Source: Anabaena lutea FACHB-196 (lineage in GTDB: Bacteria > Cyanobacteriota > Cyanobacteriia > Cyanobacteriales > Nostocaceae). Taken from it: a stretch of 64,000 bases of DNA. Positions 18,998 through 27,982 of the stretch are shown here, piece after piece. The DNA lies in assembly GCF_014698305.1 (NCBI RefSeq), contig NZ_JACJST010000009.1, positions 124,001-188,000 on the forward strand, given 5' to 3'. The notes beneath the pieces were generated by a model. The model did no database searches. It worked only from the letters and a program-made list of their open reading frames with translations, and was not told where the DNA came from. The first letter of the stretch is position 1. Each line of letters begins with the position of its first letter. Made by a program: the position numbers and the translations under genes.

Positions 18998-19384
18998 ATG
19001 TTTGCTGAAACCTCCTCACGCTACGTTACGCGCAATCCTGAAATTTTAGGTGGAGAGCCAATTATTATAGGAACTCGTACATCTATCCGTGCTATTGTTG
19101 GTCTATGGCGATTGGGAATTATGCCAGAAGAAATCCCTAATCATTTACCGCATTTAACACTAGCACAAGTATTTGATGCCTTGAGTTTTTATTTAGATCA
19201 TCAGGCAGAAATTAATGATTATATTGAACGAAATCAAGTGCCTCATGAATTGGTACATCCTTCTGTAAAAGCTGCACAAAAAGATCATTCCTTGGCTAAA
19301 TTTGCAGGAATTTTAAGTGATGCAGAAGCCGCAGAGATAGAACATTCAATTGCTGAATGTCGGCGGGCAAATGCAAATGAGTGA
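18998..19384 (+). CDS. DUF433 protein with an antitoxin-like C-terminal tail
   Basis: A 128-residue protein. Residues 1-75 form a DUF433 domain (RNPEILGGEPIIIGTRTSIRAIV ... LTLAQVFDALSFYLDH), a VapB/MerR-like winged helix-turn-helix found in antitoxins. The extra tail (FAGILSDAEAAEIEHSIAEC) resembles toxin-binding tails of cyanobacterial antitoxins that partner PIN toxins. No PIN or other toxin gene of its own follows; the next gene is a nucleotidyltransferase 43 bp on. It is therefore either an orphan antitoxin or the first gene of a composite operon. Confidence 0.85.
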   Translation: MFAETSSRYVTRNPEILGGEPIIIGTRTSIRAIVGLWRLGIMPEEIPNHLPHLTLAQVFDALSFYLDHQAEINDYIERNQVPHELVHPSVKAAQKDHSLAKFAGILSDAEAAEIEHSIAECRRANANE

Positions 19385-19427
19385 TAAAACTGCTTTTAAT
19401 ACTTCCCGATTTCAAATATTCATAAAA

Positions 19428-19748
19428 ATGAATATGAACCTTCAGCCTATTCTAACTCGCCTCAAACAAGAACTCACTGACCTGTATGGCGATCGCTTGC
19501 AAAACCTCACCCTCTTTGGTTCTCAAGCTCGTGGTGATGCAGAACCCGGATCAGATATAGATGTGCTGGTGGTGCTAAAACCCCCCGTTAACCCAGGTGA
19601 AGAAATTAAACGCACAGGTAAATCGATCGCTGATCTTTCCCTAGAATATGATGTTGTCATTAGCTGTCTTTTCATGGATGAAACCCACTATCAAACCCGT
19701 AACGGTTCATTACTCAGGAATATCCGTAAAGAAGGCGTTTTGCTATGA
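19428..19748 (+). CDS. MNT-type nucleotidyltransferase (antitoxin of a HEPN/MNT pair)
   Basis: About 106 residues of the minimal nucleotidyltransferase family, with the signature LFGSQARGDAEPGSDIDVLV (G-S-x10-D-x-D) and a third Asp in YDVVISC. In characterised HEPN/MNT systems the MNT protein adds AMP groups to the HEPN toxin and silences it. The ATG at 19428 (or 19434) is preferred since MNLQPILTRLKQEL matches the family; an in-frame ATG at 19377 overlapping the DUF433 stop is possible. Its stop overlaps the HEPN start by 4 bases (ATGA). Confidence 0.9.
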   Translation: MNMNLQPILTRLKQELTDLYGDRLQNLTLFGSQARGDAEPGSDIDVLVVLKPPVNPGEEIKRTGKSIADLSLEYDVVISCLFMDETHYQTRNGSLLRNIRKEGVLL

Positions 19749-20125
19749 CCGATGAACAAAGAGAACTCCTATTGAAAGCTCAACAGAGTTGAGAAGCTGC
19801 AAAACTCCTACTTAACAACAACTTCCCAGACTACGCAACTTCTCGCGCCTACTACACCATGTTCTACATTGCAGAAGCATTTCTAGAAGGTAAGGGACTT
19901 TCATTTTCTAAACATTCAGCCGTTATTGCCGCCTTTGGGCGAGAATTTGCCAAAACTCAACAAGTGCTAACGGATTTTCACCGATTTTTGATTGAAGCAC
20001 AGGAACTGCGAACCACTGGCGACTACGGACAATTAAACGCTGTCACAACCGACCAAGCGACAGAACAGATTGACCGCGCAGAACAATTTTTGTCCCTAGC
20101 AATTCAGATGATGGGTACAATATAA
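19745..20125 (+). pseudogene. HEPN-domain toxin interrupted by an in-frame TGA
   Basis: The frame starts at the ATGA overlap with the MNT gene and reads MTDEQRELLLKAQQS, then TGA at 19790-19792, then continues in the same frame as EAAKLLLNNNFPDYATSRAYYTMFY and on to the stop at 20125. Together it is a full-length (126-codon) HEPN protein (PF05168 type). Codon 16 would be leucine in relatives; TTA to TGA is one change. An internal ATG at 19859 could give an 88-residue product lacking the first helix. A sequencing error is the alternative explanation. Confidence 0.85.
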
Positions 20126-20156
20126 ACATATTCATATATTTATTCCCTGAGCAACA

Positions 20157-20387
20157 ATGGATTGGCAAACTCGAATTATCATTGCTCCAAATATCTTAGT
20201 CGGTAAACCTATCATCAAAGGCACACGACTAGCAGTAGAATTTATCATTGATCTTCTTGCTCAAGGCTGGAGTAATGACGAAATTTTGCGTAATTATCCA
20301 GGTGTTACTATTGCAGATATCCAAGCCTGTCTTGCCTATGCTAGTGCTTCTCTAAAATCTGAAAAAGTCTATGCTATTCCTGCCTAA
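20157..20387 (+). CDS. DUF433 antitoxin
   Basis: A 76-residue DUF433 protein of the short, common type (RIIIAPNILVGKPIIKGTRL, then EFIIDLLAQGWSNDEILRNYPG). It is the usual upstream partner of DUF5615 PIN-like toxins; the partner follows 3 bases after its stop. Predicted to bind DNA and neutralise the toxin. Intact. Confidence 0.92.
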   Translation: MDWQTRIIIAPNILVGKPIIKGTRLAVEFIIDLLAQGWSNDEILRNYPGVTIADIQACLAYASASLKSEKVYAIPA

Positions 20388-20390
20388 ATC

Positions 20391-20746
20391 ATGCGGTTTC
20401 TAGCTAATGAAAATTTCCCCCTGGATGCGGTTGAAGCTTTGAGAAAAAACGGACATGATGTAGCTTGGATTAGAATAGACTCACCAGGTATTTCTGATCC
20501 TCAAGTATTAAGTCGCGCCAAGCAGAAAACCGTATTCTCTTAACCTTTGACAAAGATTTTGGAGAACTGGCTTTTCGCTCACAATTACCTGCTACAACTG
20601 GTATCATCTTATTTAGAATAAAAGCACCGTCTGGGGCAGTAGTAGCTGAAAAAGTCATAAAAGCAATCGCTCTGCGCGATGATTGGTATGGGCATTTTAG
20701 CGTTGTTGAAGATGACAAGGTGAGAATGAGGATTCTTGAAAAATAA
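20391..20746 (+). pseudogene. DUF5615 PIN-like toxin broken by a one-base deletion
   Basis: From ATG at 20391 the frame reads MRFLANENFPLDAVEALRKN (the FLADENFP-like start of DUF5615, with the first catalytic acid replaced by Asn-Glu-Asn context) up to DPQVLSRA, then runs into a stop at 20539. In the +1-shifted frame the protein continues as AENRILLTFDKDFGELAFRS through TGIILFRI to a stop at 20746. Joining the frames at about 20517-20522 gives a normal-length toxin, so one base is missing there. RNase activity of the intact family is predicted from the PIN-like fold. Confidence 0.88.
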
Positions 20747-20815
20747 GGGGATGTAGAAAAATTTTCCCTGATTTGAGATTTTTCAAGTCACCTTAAAAGG
20801 CTATTTCTACAACAT

Positions 20816-21772
20816 TCATTTCCCACCTTTGACACCGCTAATTTTTAAAATATCACTCATAGTTGCACAGTAATTTGGCAAGTCGAAACTAGCGGGATTA
20901 ATAGGATGAGCGTAGGTAAAATGGCGATATTTCATGCAAAACCTATCCCATGCAGCCATTTGAATCCGAAACAAAACAATAATCACATTAGCTAATGACA
21001 AAGATAGAGGAATGCGGAAGTAAATCTTTTTGCCCAAGTAAGCGCAGACTTCCTTTACGGCTTGATTAACGCTTAATCCAGATTGACCTAAAACAAATCG
21101 CCGTGGTTCTTCTTTTTGGGGAGGATAATCAATTAAATATTGAACGACAGTGGCAATATCGCGTCCATGAATAAAGTGAAAACTGCCATCTGCTTGTAAG
21201 AAGCGAATTATATCAATATATTTGGTAACTTCGGGAATGCCTGTTGTGACAGCGGAATAAGGTTTGTTGTCATCACCACCTAAAACAATGGTGGGGAAAA
21301 CGGTGGTAATTTTAGGATAAATGGCTAATTTTTCGATTTTGTGCAAACAATCATACTTAGACCGAATATAATCTGTACCGATTTCTCCGGCTTCCTTGAG
21401 TGGTTGGTTGTTGTAATTTAATACACTGGCAGTGGAAAAATATATTACCTGTTGACATCTTTCTGGATTTAACAGGTTCATCAACTCCAGAGTTTTAAAG
21501 ACATTAATATCAAATATGCCTTCTCCACCCCAAGAGGTCGCTGTTAGTACTGCCGTATCAATGGTTTTTAGTAAATTAGAAAACTTACTAATTTCTTGCA
21601 TATCACCCTGCAAAATAGTGATACCTGAACGGGCTGTAGTATCAACTTGCAGTTTATTTGGGTTTCTAACGAGTAAGTATAATTCGTGATTGGTGTTTTG
21701 AATTAAGGCTTCGCTGATATAGTGACCGATACAGCCACTTGCGCCGGTGACTAAAATGCGTTTTTTGGTCAT
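20816..21772 (-). CDS. NAD(P)-dependent epimerase/reductase (SDR, extended)
   Basis: A 318-residue extended short-chain dehydrogenase: the Rossmann motif VTGASGCIGHYI (GxxGxxG) at residues about 7-18, NP of LVRNPNKL for cofactor choice, and YIRSK as the YxxxK active site near residue 140. Substrate unknown; nucleotide-sugar or isoprenoid/flavonoid-type reductions are both possible. The ATG at 21772 is preferred to an upstream TTG because the fold begins directly after it. It follows the GNAT gene closely (32 bp) on the same strand and is probably co-transcribed. Confidence 0.87.
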   Translation of the reverse strand: MTKKRILVTGASGCIGHYISEALIQNTNHELYLLVRNPNKLQVDTTARSGITILQGDMQEISKFSNLLKTIDTAVLTATSWGGEGIFDINVFKTLELMNLLNPERCQQVIYFSTASVLNYNNQPLKEAGEIGTDYIRSKYDCLHKIEKLAIYPKITTVFPTIVLGGDDNKPYSAVTTGIPEVTKYIDIIRFLQADGSFHFIHGRDIATVVQYLIDYPPQKEEPRRFVLGQSGLSVNQAVKEVCAYLGKKIYFRIPLSLSLANVIIVLFRIQMAAWDRFCMKYRHFTYAHPINPASFDLPNYCATMSDILKISGVKGGK

Positions 21773-21804
21773 GAAATTTTCAGGTTTGGTTGTTAATGTC
21801 AAAT

Positions 21805-22650
21805 TTAGCCAAGTTCTAGACTTGTTACCCCAAATATACGGTTAATGGGCAAGTCTGGAGTTTCTTTAGTGTACATCCGGGCGGCTTCAAATACTGGCTG
21901 CATTTCGTGGCGTTGTACTAAAGCGATCGCTTGTGAGTTAATATCTGGAATATCTATAAACACGGAAGAATCAATACTTTTAGTTAGCAAGGCTTGAAAT
22001 ATTTCCTCAGCAATCTCTTCATTGTTGGCAAATAGCGGACCAATTCTGTAACCTAATTCGCTGGGTCGAATGACTCCGTAACCCGCCAGATGTCCATCTT
22101 TGAGAACACCCCAGGCAGCACTATCTGGTAAAGAGAGCCAATTTTCTAGAAATTGCGATCGCAAAGAGGGGAAAAATTGACGATCATAAGCTACTAATTC
22201 CTGAAAAGGAACTGTTTTGAGTGGGACAATATCAGAAGATACCACACCACTGCCCATCCCTTGGTAGCGAAGATGTTTATAGGCGATGTGAAAACCGGAC
22301 TTTTTGTAGTTCTCTTGTTGGGCAATTACCCCATCTAAGCCGATGTTTCGGTTATTACCAAGATAGTCCATTGCTGCTTGCCAGAGTTTGATCCCAAAAC
22401 CCTGCCCTCGATACTCTGGTTTGACAATATAAAAACCTAGAAAGCCGAAGTTTTGATCGTAAGCAACAGCGGAAATACAGCCAATTGGTTCACCGTTTAA
22501 CTCGCCCAATAAAAAGCCCTGCGGGTCAGTCTGATAAAAAGACTCAGCATCATAAATACCTGGATTCCAGCCTTCAATTTTTGCCCATGTAATGGCTAAA
22601 TCTACTTCTAGCCTGCTCATTGGGCGAATTTTTAAGGTGTCTGTATTCAT
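21805..22650 (-). CDS. GNAT acetyltransferase with C-terminal YitH-like domain
   Basis: A 281-residue protein with an N-terminal GNAT domain (LGFYIVKPEYRGQGFGIKLWQAAMDYL, the acetyl-CoA motif A R/Q-G-x-G) and a second domain from about 145 with the YGVIRPSELGYRIGPLFANN pattern seen in the YitH/HolE type acetyltransferases. Acetylates an unknown small molecule or protein. The start codon is directly beside a 133-bp MITE-like element (22651-22783), which must therefore carry or separate its promoter. Confidence 0.88.
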   Translation of the reverse strand: MNTDTLKIRPMSRLEVDLAITWAKIEGWNPGIYDAESFYQTDPQGFLLGELNGEPIGCISAVAYDQNFGFLGFYIVKPEYRGQGFGIKLWQAAMDYLGNNRNIGLDGVIAQQENYKKSGFHIAYKHLRYQGMGSGVVSSDIVPLKTVPFQELVAYDRQFFPSLRSQFLENWLSLPDSAAWGVLKDGHLAGYGVIRPSELGYRIGPLFANNEEIAEEIFQALLTKSIDSSVFIDIPDINSQAIALVQRHEMQPVFEAARMYTKETPDLPINRIFGVTSLELG

Positions 22651-22783
22651 AATAAGTACCTGGGCAAAATTAATTTAACATTTTTGGAACAAACGAAAAT
22701 CTCTGTATTCCTTATCTGTTCCCTGTTCCCTGTTCCCTGTTCCCTATCCCAAATATAAAATTTATTTTGCACGACTACTTATT
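22651..22783. mobile_element. 133-bp MITE-like element directly upstream of the GNAT gene
   Basis: Ends are imperfect 25-bp inverted repeats: left AATAAGTA + 5 bases + GCAAAATTAATT, right AATTTATTTTGC + 5 bases + TACTTATT. The interior has CTCTGTATTC and four TTCCCTG units. A larger copy lies at 45692-45909 and a partial one at about 62214-62300. No coding capacity. Confidence 0.75.
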
Positions 22784-22825
22784 TTGCTAATTCTATGAAT
22801 CAGTAGATTAACTTTTTTTCAATAG

Positions 22826-22849
22826 GGTGAGGATACCTCATCCCTACTG
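22826..22849. other. Hairpin between the MITE and hemE
   Basis: Imperfect inverted repeat TAGGGTGAGG / CCTCATCCCTA with one bulge, 26 bases past the hemE stop. The poly-T tract lies on the wrong side for a hemE intrinsic terminator, so it may only stabilise the transcript. Confidence 0.4.
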
Positions 22850-22874
22850 AATTGGAGAGAACAACAGTATCCAG

Positions 22875-23927
22875 CTATACCAAAGCGTTGAGGTTTTTTG
22901 CGGTTTCAAAGAAGAATGCGACGTTTTCCTCTGGTGTTTCTGGAAGTACACCATGTCCAAGGTTGAGGATGTGTCCCCAGTTGCCGGCTTTGCGAACGGT
23001 GTCCAAAATGCGATCGCGGATGAACTCTTTAGAACCAAATAACACACCCGGATCAAGATTACCTTGTACTTTGACGTGCTTACCCAATCTAGCTCTAGCA
23101 TCTGCCATATCTACTGCCCAGTCTACAGTAATGATATCTGCACCAGAGGCAGGCATTCTTTCCAAAAGTCCTGCACTACCTGTCACCAACAAAATTAATG
23201 GTGTGTCAGGATGAGTTTGTTTGACTTTCTCAAACACCATTTTTTGATAAGGTAAAGCAAAGGTATCATAATCTTGGGGGCTTAATTGTCCTGCCCAAGA
23301 ATCAAACATCTGCACTACTTGAGCGCCGCAGTCAATTTGATAGCGCACATAATCTGCAATCGACTCAGCCAACTTAGTTAATAGCTGATGCAGAATAGTC
23401 GGATCTGAGAAGGCCATGTTTTTGATGATGGAATAGGTTTTAGAACCTTTACCTTCTACTGCATAAGCCGCTAATGTCCAAGGTGCGCCAACAAAGCCTA
23501 ACACCGTTGATTGATTGCCTACTTCTTGTCGTAACGACTGCAAAATCGTTTTGATAAACGGCAGTGCTGATTCTGGATCTAGGGGACGCAGTTGTTCGAT
23601 TTGTGATTGAGTGCGTATGGGCGAATAAATAATTGGTCCCTTCCCTTCCGCAATATCCATGTCAATCCCCATTCCTGGTAGAGGAGTGACAATATCGGAA
23701 AACAAAATTACTCCGTCGGGTTGGAAAGCTCTCCAGGGTTGGAGGGAAACTTCTATCGCTACTTCAGGAATTTCTGAGCGATCGCGGAATGAAGGATATT
23801 TATCCCGCAAATCCCGATATGCTTTCATATATCGTCCCGCTTGTCGCATCATCCATACAGGGGGACGATCTACTTGTTCACCACGAGCAGCCCGAAGAAG
23901 GAGAGGAGCCGTTGAGGAAACACCCAT
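22875..23927 (-). CDS. hemE: Uroporphyrinogen decarboxylase
   Basis: A 350-residue cytoplasmic enzyme that removes four carboxyl groups from uroporphyrinogen III to give coproporphyrinogen III, common to heme, chlorophyll and bilin synthesis. Signature [14 protein letters not shown] near residue 20, the [13 protein letters not shown] stretch with the catalytic Asp, [12 protein letters not shown] near 215 and the C-terminal [10 protein letters not shown]. Length and motifs are normal. Monocistronic, divergent from the following methyltransferase gene. Confidence 0.98.
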   Translation of the reverse strand: MGVSSTAPLLLRAARGEQVDRPPVWMMRQAGRYMKAYRDLRDKYPSFRDRSEIPEVAIEVSLQPWRAFQPDGVILFSDIVTPLPGMGIDMDIAEGKGPIIYSPIRTQSQIEQLRPLDPESALPFIKTILQSLRQEVGNQSTVLGFVGAPWTLAAYAVEGKGSKTYSIIKNMAFSDPTILHQLLTKLAESIADYVRYQIDCGAQVVQMFDSWAGQLSPQDYDTFALPYQKMVFEKVKQTHPDTPLILLVTGSAGLLERMPASGADIITVDWAVDMADARARLGKHVKVQGNLDPGVLFGSKEFIRDRILDTVRKAGNWGHILNLGHGVLPETPEENVAFFFETAKNLNALV

Positions 23928-24106
23928 TTAACACTTCATCCTAAGTCACTTTTATATTTCACTGTTTAGCTTATCATCCTCAGATTACGCTTTATCAACA
24001 CAGATCAAAAGCTCTTAGGATTGCTTTACTTTACTTCATAAAACGTTATATATTTCAGATTCCCTGTCTTTGAGTTCTTCGACTCAGTTATTCTATCAGT
24101 AGATAA

Positions 24107-24826
24107 ATGGAATCAAAACAAATGACTAATGACACTATTGCTTATACTTCAGATTATTTCCAGAGCGTAGCTTTTGATACTGACTACCAGGCTTTAGCTT
24201 TATATATTGTGGAGATTTATGATCCGAAAACATTAGTAGAATTTGGTTGTGGGCCTGGACATCTCAGTAGAGAACTAGCAAAACTAGGGGTACAGGTTAC
24301 ATCTGTTGATGGTTATTCTCAGCCGGATTTTGCTGGATTACCAGTAGAATTTTATCCTCTCAACTTAAATGATCCGATAGCGATCGCTAACTTTTTCCAC
24401 GACAAGCATTTTGATCTAGCCGTGTCATTAGAGGTAGCTGAACACTTACAACCAGAAAGTTCACCTATTTTGGTGAATTGGCTAACTAAAGTTGCACCAG
24501 TGGTCGTATTTTCCGCAGCCGTTCCTAGTCAAGGTGGACATGGGCATATTAATTTGCATTCCCGTGATTACTGGCACAACTTATTTACTCAATCTAATTT
24601 CGTGATAAGCGATCGCATCCGTGAGAAATTACGCACTCATTCTACCGTTGCACCTTGGTATCGCTACAATGTCTTAGATTATGTTCACGCTAACCATCCG
24701 CAAGTTCCCCAACTAACCGAAGTTATTCAACGCTTAATTGCCTCTGAATCTGCCGCAGCTACTGCTTATTACGAAGAATCAACAAAGCTTTATCTTCTAG
24801 AACAAAAAACCGGAATTTGTAACTAA
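24107..24826 (+). CDS. Class I SAM-dependent methyltransferase
   Basis: A 239-residue methyltransferase. Motif I is VEFGCGPGHLSRELA (about residues 44-58), followed by the acidic end of strand 2 in SVDGY, and HFDLAVSLEVAEHL as motif II/III. No targeting signal. A second ATG at 24122 is equally good as a start. Its stop abuts the stop of the convergent lipoprotein gene, with no spacer. Substrate unknown; the glycan-type neighbours suggest a sugar or lipid intermediate, which is inference. Confidence 0.88.
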   Translation: MESKQMTNDTIAYTSDYFQSVAFDTDYQALALYIVEIYDPKTLVEFGCGPGHLSRELAKLGVQVTSVDGYSQPDFAGLPVEFYPLNLNDPIAIANFFHDKHFDLAVSLEVAEHLQPESSPILVNWLTKVAPVVVFSAAVPSQGGHGHINLHSRDYWHNLFTQSNFVISDRIREKLRTHSTVAPWYRYNVLDYVHANHPQVPQLTEVIQRLIASESAAATAYYEESTKLYLLEQKTGICN

Positions 24827-26110
24827 TTAATTACTCTTCCAAATTAGTTCTAAACGCTCTTGAGCCTCTTTGAGTGCTTGTTCAGCAGAAGATTTCCCTA
24901 GTAACGTGGACTCAATTGCTCGACCAAGACTATCAGATAAACGATTGTATCCAGCAATAATTGGTCGAGCGCGTGCCACAGACATTTGTTCTACAAAAAC
25001 TTTTAACCAAGGTTTAGAATTGAGGTATTGTTGATATTCTTGACTTTGAGTAGATTTAATATTCACAGGTAAAAAACCAGTACCCACAGCCCATTCTGTT
25101 TGAAATTCTTCACTTACCACAAATTCTAAAAACTTCATTGCCGCCTTCTCTCTTTCCGGCTTAGTCTTCATCACATAAAGATTTCCACCACCAATCACCG
25201 TGGCTTTCTCAACATTAGTAGGTATAGGAAATAGTTGATAATCAACTTGAGATTTAGTAATATAAGTCCAGGGTCCCGTTATTTGCATTGCTACACGACC
25301 GGCAAGAAAATCATCCTCTTCATAACCCCGTTCTGGACCAGAAAGAATTGCTGAACCATCTTTAATTAAATCTTCCCAGAATTTTAAAGCTGTAATAGCT
25401 CCAGCATTAGTTAAATTTGGATGGCCATCAATTACTATTTCACCTCCAGCACTTAATAAAAACGGAAACCAACTAAAAATAGTCCATTCTTCCTTTCCTA
25501 AAGGTAGTAATATGCCATGCTGGTCTGGTCGCTTGTCGCCATTTTTATCTATAGTCAATTTTTTGGCAACTTCCCGCAGTTCTTCCCAAGTTTTGGGCGG
25601 TGATTTTATTCCCGCAGCTTCAAAAAGTTGAGGACGATAAAAAATAGCCATATTACTTGTATATAGAGGAATTGACCACAAGTGACCATTTAATTTTAAT
25701 TCCTCCATTGTGTTGGGAATAACTTCCGACTTAAATGGTAATTGGTCAAACCATTCTTCTACAGGAACAATTGCTCCCAGTTCTACAAACTGACCCGTAA
25801 GTTGAGGATAAAATGACAGAATATCTGGAGAGGCATTACCAACAACAGCCGTTAATATTTTTGGTAATCCTTCTGCGTAGACAGACTCTACTTGAATATC
25901 ACTATGTTGGTGATTAAATTTTTCCACCAGTTTTTCAAAAACATCCCGGTTTGTCGGGGGATTAATTGATTGCCATAAAGTCAGATGAATGACGTTATTA
26001 TTTTTGTGTAATGTAGTCTGACAACCCGATACAAATATCAGAACTAAACTGATAACAATTCCAAAAATTACGTAAAAATAACTTCTGATTGGGAAGAAAG
26101 AAATCTTCAT
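24827..26110 (-). CDS. ABC transporter substrate-binding lipoprotein, sugar type
   Basis: A 427-residue periplasmic lipoprotein: N-terminal hydrophobic segment ending in FVSGC (lipobox, Cys about residue 30), then a family 1 solute-binding fold with LTLWQSINPPTNRD, ITAVVGNASPDILSFYPQ, WTIFSWFPFLLSAGGE and the C-terminal AMKFLEFVVSEEFQTEWA. Relatives bind oligosaccharides or glycerol-phosphate compounds. No permease or ATPase gene is near it, so it either works with a transporter encoded elsewhere or has a non-transport role. It is followed upstream (15 bp) by the GT2 gene, suggesting one transcript. Confidence 0.9.
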   Translation of the reverse strand: MKISFFPIRSYFYVIFGIVISLVLIFVSGCQTTLHKNNNVIHLTLWQSINPPTNRDVFEKLVEKFNHQHSDIQVESVYAEGLPKILTAVVGNASPDILSFYPQLTGQFVELGAIVPVEEWFDQLPFKSEVIPNTMEELKLNGHLWSIPLYTSNMAIFYRPQLFEAAGIKSPPKTWEELREVAKKLTIDKNGDKRPDQHGILLPLGKEEWTIFSWFPFLLSAGGEIVIDGHPNLTNAGAITALKFWEDLIKDGSAILSGPERGYEEDDFLAGRVAMQITGPWTYITKSQVDYQLFPIPTNVEKATVIGGGNLYVMKTKPEREKAAMKFLEFVVSEEFQTEWAVGTGFLPVNIKSTQSQEYQQYLNSKPWLKVFVEQMSVARARPIIAGYNRLSDSLGRAIESTLLGKSSAEQALKEAQERLELIWKSN

Positions 26111-26125
26111 TTTTATACCAATTAC

Positions 26126-26788
26126 TTAATCTGAGGAAGAAATCTTCTCTAAAACACTCTTAGTAATACTTGTTTCTGCCCTTGTGTAAATATATGTTTC
26201 TGGGTTTGTAATGTTTTGAGTTTTGAATATTTTTTCTGCTCGTTCCCAGAAATCTGTATCTTCACCATAAGCTATATTATCAAATCCTTTTAATTCAAAA
26301 AATACTCGTCTTTTACCAAAAAATGTGGGACCTAAAACACATTCTCGTAAGTTAATAGTTTTGCCTGGTTGAAAATAATCGGCAACAAAAATTTCTTCTT
26401 CGGAAAAGAATCCACCTTGTAGTAAATCAATTTCAGGATGAGATTTTAGATATGTAATACGTGATTCTAAATGATTAGGTTTATAGCTATCATCACTATC
26501 TAAAAATGTGATATATGGACTAAATGAGGCTTGGATACCAACATTTTTAGAATATGCTAATTTGCGGTTTTTATGTTTCAAATAACGGATGTTTTGAGTT
26601 TTTTGTAAATAAGGATTGACAAGTTCAAAAGTATGATCATCACTGCCATCATCAACTACTAACAATTCCCAATTTTGAAAAGTTTGATCAATAACACTAT
26701 CAATACATTGATTTAAATATTTGGCGCGATTGTATGTACATAAGATGATACTAACTTCTGGTTGGATATCAAAATTAATAGGACTCAT
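26126..26788 (-). CDS. Glycosyltransferase family 2
   Basis: A 220-residue GT-A fold transferase: nucleotide-sugar start EVSIILCTYNRAKYLNQCID, the DDGSDD metal and nucleotide motif (about residue 42), and YITFLDSDDSYKPNHLE as the DxD-like block near 95. The C-terminal part (YGEDTDFWERAEK, the acceptor/catalytic acid region) is present. No membrane segments. It sits between the methyltransferase and the binding lipoprotein genes on the same strand and probably belongs with them in glycan assembly. Confidence 0.92.
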   Translation of the reverse strand: MSPINFDIQPEVSIILCTYNRAKYLNQCIDSVIDQTFQNWELLVVDDGSDDHTFELVNPYLQKTQNIRYLKHKNRKLAYSKNVGIQASFSPYITFLDSDDSYKPNHLESRITYLKSHPEIDLLQGGFFSEEEIFVADYFQPGKTINLRECVLGPTFFGKRRVFFELKGFDNIAYGEDTDFWERAEKIFKTQNITNPETYIYTRAETSITKSVLEKISSSD

Positions 26789-26816
26789 GGCAATTTATAT
26801 TTATAGATTGTGAATT

Positions 26817-27923
26817 TTATTTCTCAGCAACGATACAGGTAGCGACGGGATAATCTGGATGAAACGCATCTAGTTCTTCAGATGTTAGTTCTTCTACAGC
26901 AATGCCATGATAACTAGCTATGACAGTGGTAGGATTACCATAGACATACAACTTTTGCTGAGAGAAGTTTCTAAACATCCATGCAAAGGCATCAGGTAAA
27001 GGTCGCCAATAGTCCATTGGTGTAGCATGAAGTCTAATAGCACTGGGAACCATTGCAAAACACTTTCCACCAGGTTTTAGCCAAGTGTAGATATTTTCTA
27101 CTATTTGCCAAGGTGCATAACAATGTTCGAGAACGTTAAAAATTACAATTGAATCAAAGGATTCAGGTTGAATTAAAGATGTATCATGGGCATCACCAAC
27201 TATATCTATTCCTGGACCTGGTTCTATATTCATAATTTGATAGGATGTACCTTCTTTAACTTCATAGAAGTCTTTATCTTTTGGTATTCCTCCTATTTCT
27301 AGAATATTTCCAGAAATTTGCGTTTGAATTTCTTCTAGATATTTGCTGAGATAGTATCTATCTACGGGTGTACCTCTGGTTAAGCCAAACGCCTGACAAA
27401 TAGGAACAGTCTTTTTTAAATCACCCCAATCTATAGAACCTGTTGCCGGGGATAGCAAACCAAGTTTTTCTAGATGTTCTACTAAATTGCGGAATGCTTC
27501 TATATTTGCAATAGATTCTAAATCATCTTTTAATTGATTATTAAAAAATAATTCTGGCAAGACTTGGTAAGTTTCTTGGCTAAGTTCACAAAGTTCAAAT
27601 AACATTTCTTTTTCGATAAAGCTCCGAAACCCTTTACCAAAAATTGTGATTTTGCCATCTGCTAAGAACACTATGGCATTGGGAATTAAATATTGATATT
27701 GGTCTAGAGCCTCAATTAATCTTTCTGGAACCGAAGCTGATTTAATTTGTTGAAATATTTGGTAGGCTTTTTCTAAACAATGTTCGTGAACGAATATTTC
27801 TAGTATTGTTAACCACGATTTGGAATTAATAATTTCTGCTGGGCGCTGACTCCAAGCAAAAATTGCATACAGATGAGAATCTTCGATTTTTAAGAAAGCA
27901 TTGCTTACATAAGTCTTAATCAT
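26817..27923 (-). CDS. SAM-dependent methyltransferase with N-terminal helical extension
   Basis: A 368-residue protein. The C-terminal 180 residues are a class I methyltransferase: GTPVDRYYLSKYLEEI, then NILEIGGIP as motif I, SYQIMNIEPGPGIDIVGDAH, and SIVIFNVLEHCYAPWQIVEN. The GG in place of the usual GxGxG is typical of this glycan-cluster subgroup. The first 180 residues are helical and charged (tetratricopeptide-like spacing, AYQIFQQIK) without a clear family. Probably modifies a sugar or polysaccharide end. Linked to the GT2 gene by a 28-bp gap. Confidence 0.83.
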   Translation of the reverse strand: MIKTYVSNAFLKIEDSHLYAIFAWSQRPAEIINSKSWLTILEIFVHEHCLEKAYQIFQQIKSASVPERLIEALDQYQYLIPNAIVFLADGKITIFGKGFRSFIEKEMLFELCELSQETYQVLPELFFNNQLKDDLESIANIEAFRNLVEHLEKLGLLSPATGSIDWGDLKKTVPICQAFGLTRGTPVDRYYLSKYLEEIQTQISGNILEIGGIPKDKDFYEVKEGTSYQIMNIEPGPGIDIVGDAHDTSLIQPESFDSIVIFNVLEHCYAPWQIVENIYTWLKPGGKCFAMVPSAIRLHATPMDYWRPLPDAFAWMFRNFSQQKLYVYGNPTTVIASYHGIAVEELTSEELDAFHPDYPVATCIVAEK

Positions 27924-27982
27924 AGGGTTTTTTATGATTTTTATTATAAACTGCGATTAATCTACAATCCAAGCTGAAGTTA

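Noticed and set aside
22826-22849. hemE intrinsic terminator
   Set aside because: The T-tract is on the wrong side of the hairpin for the - strand transcript.
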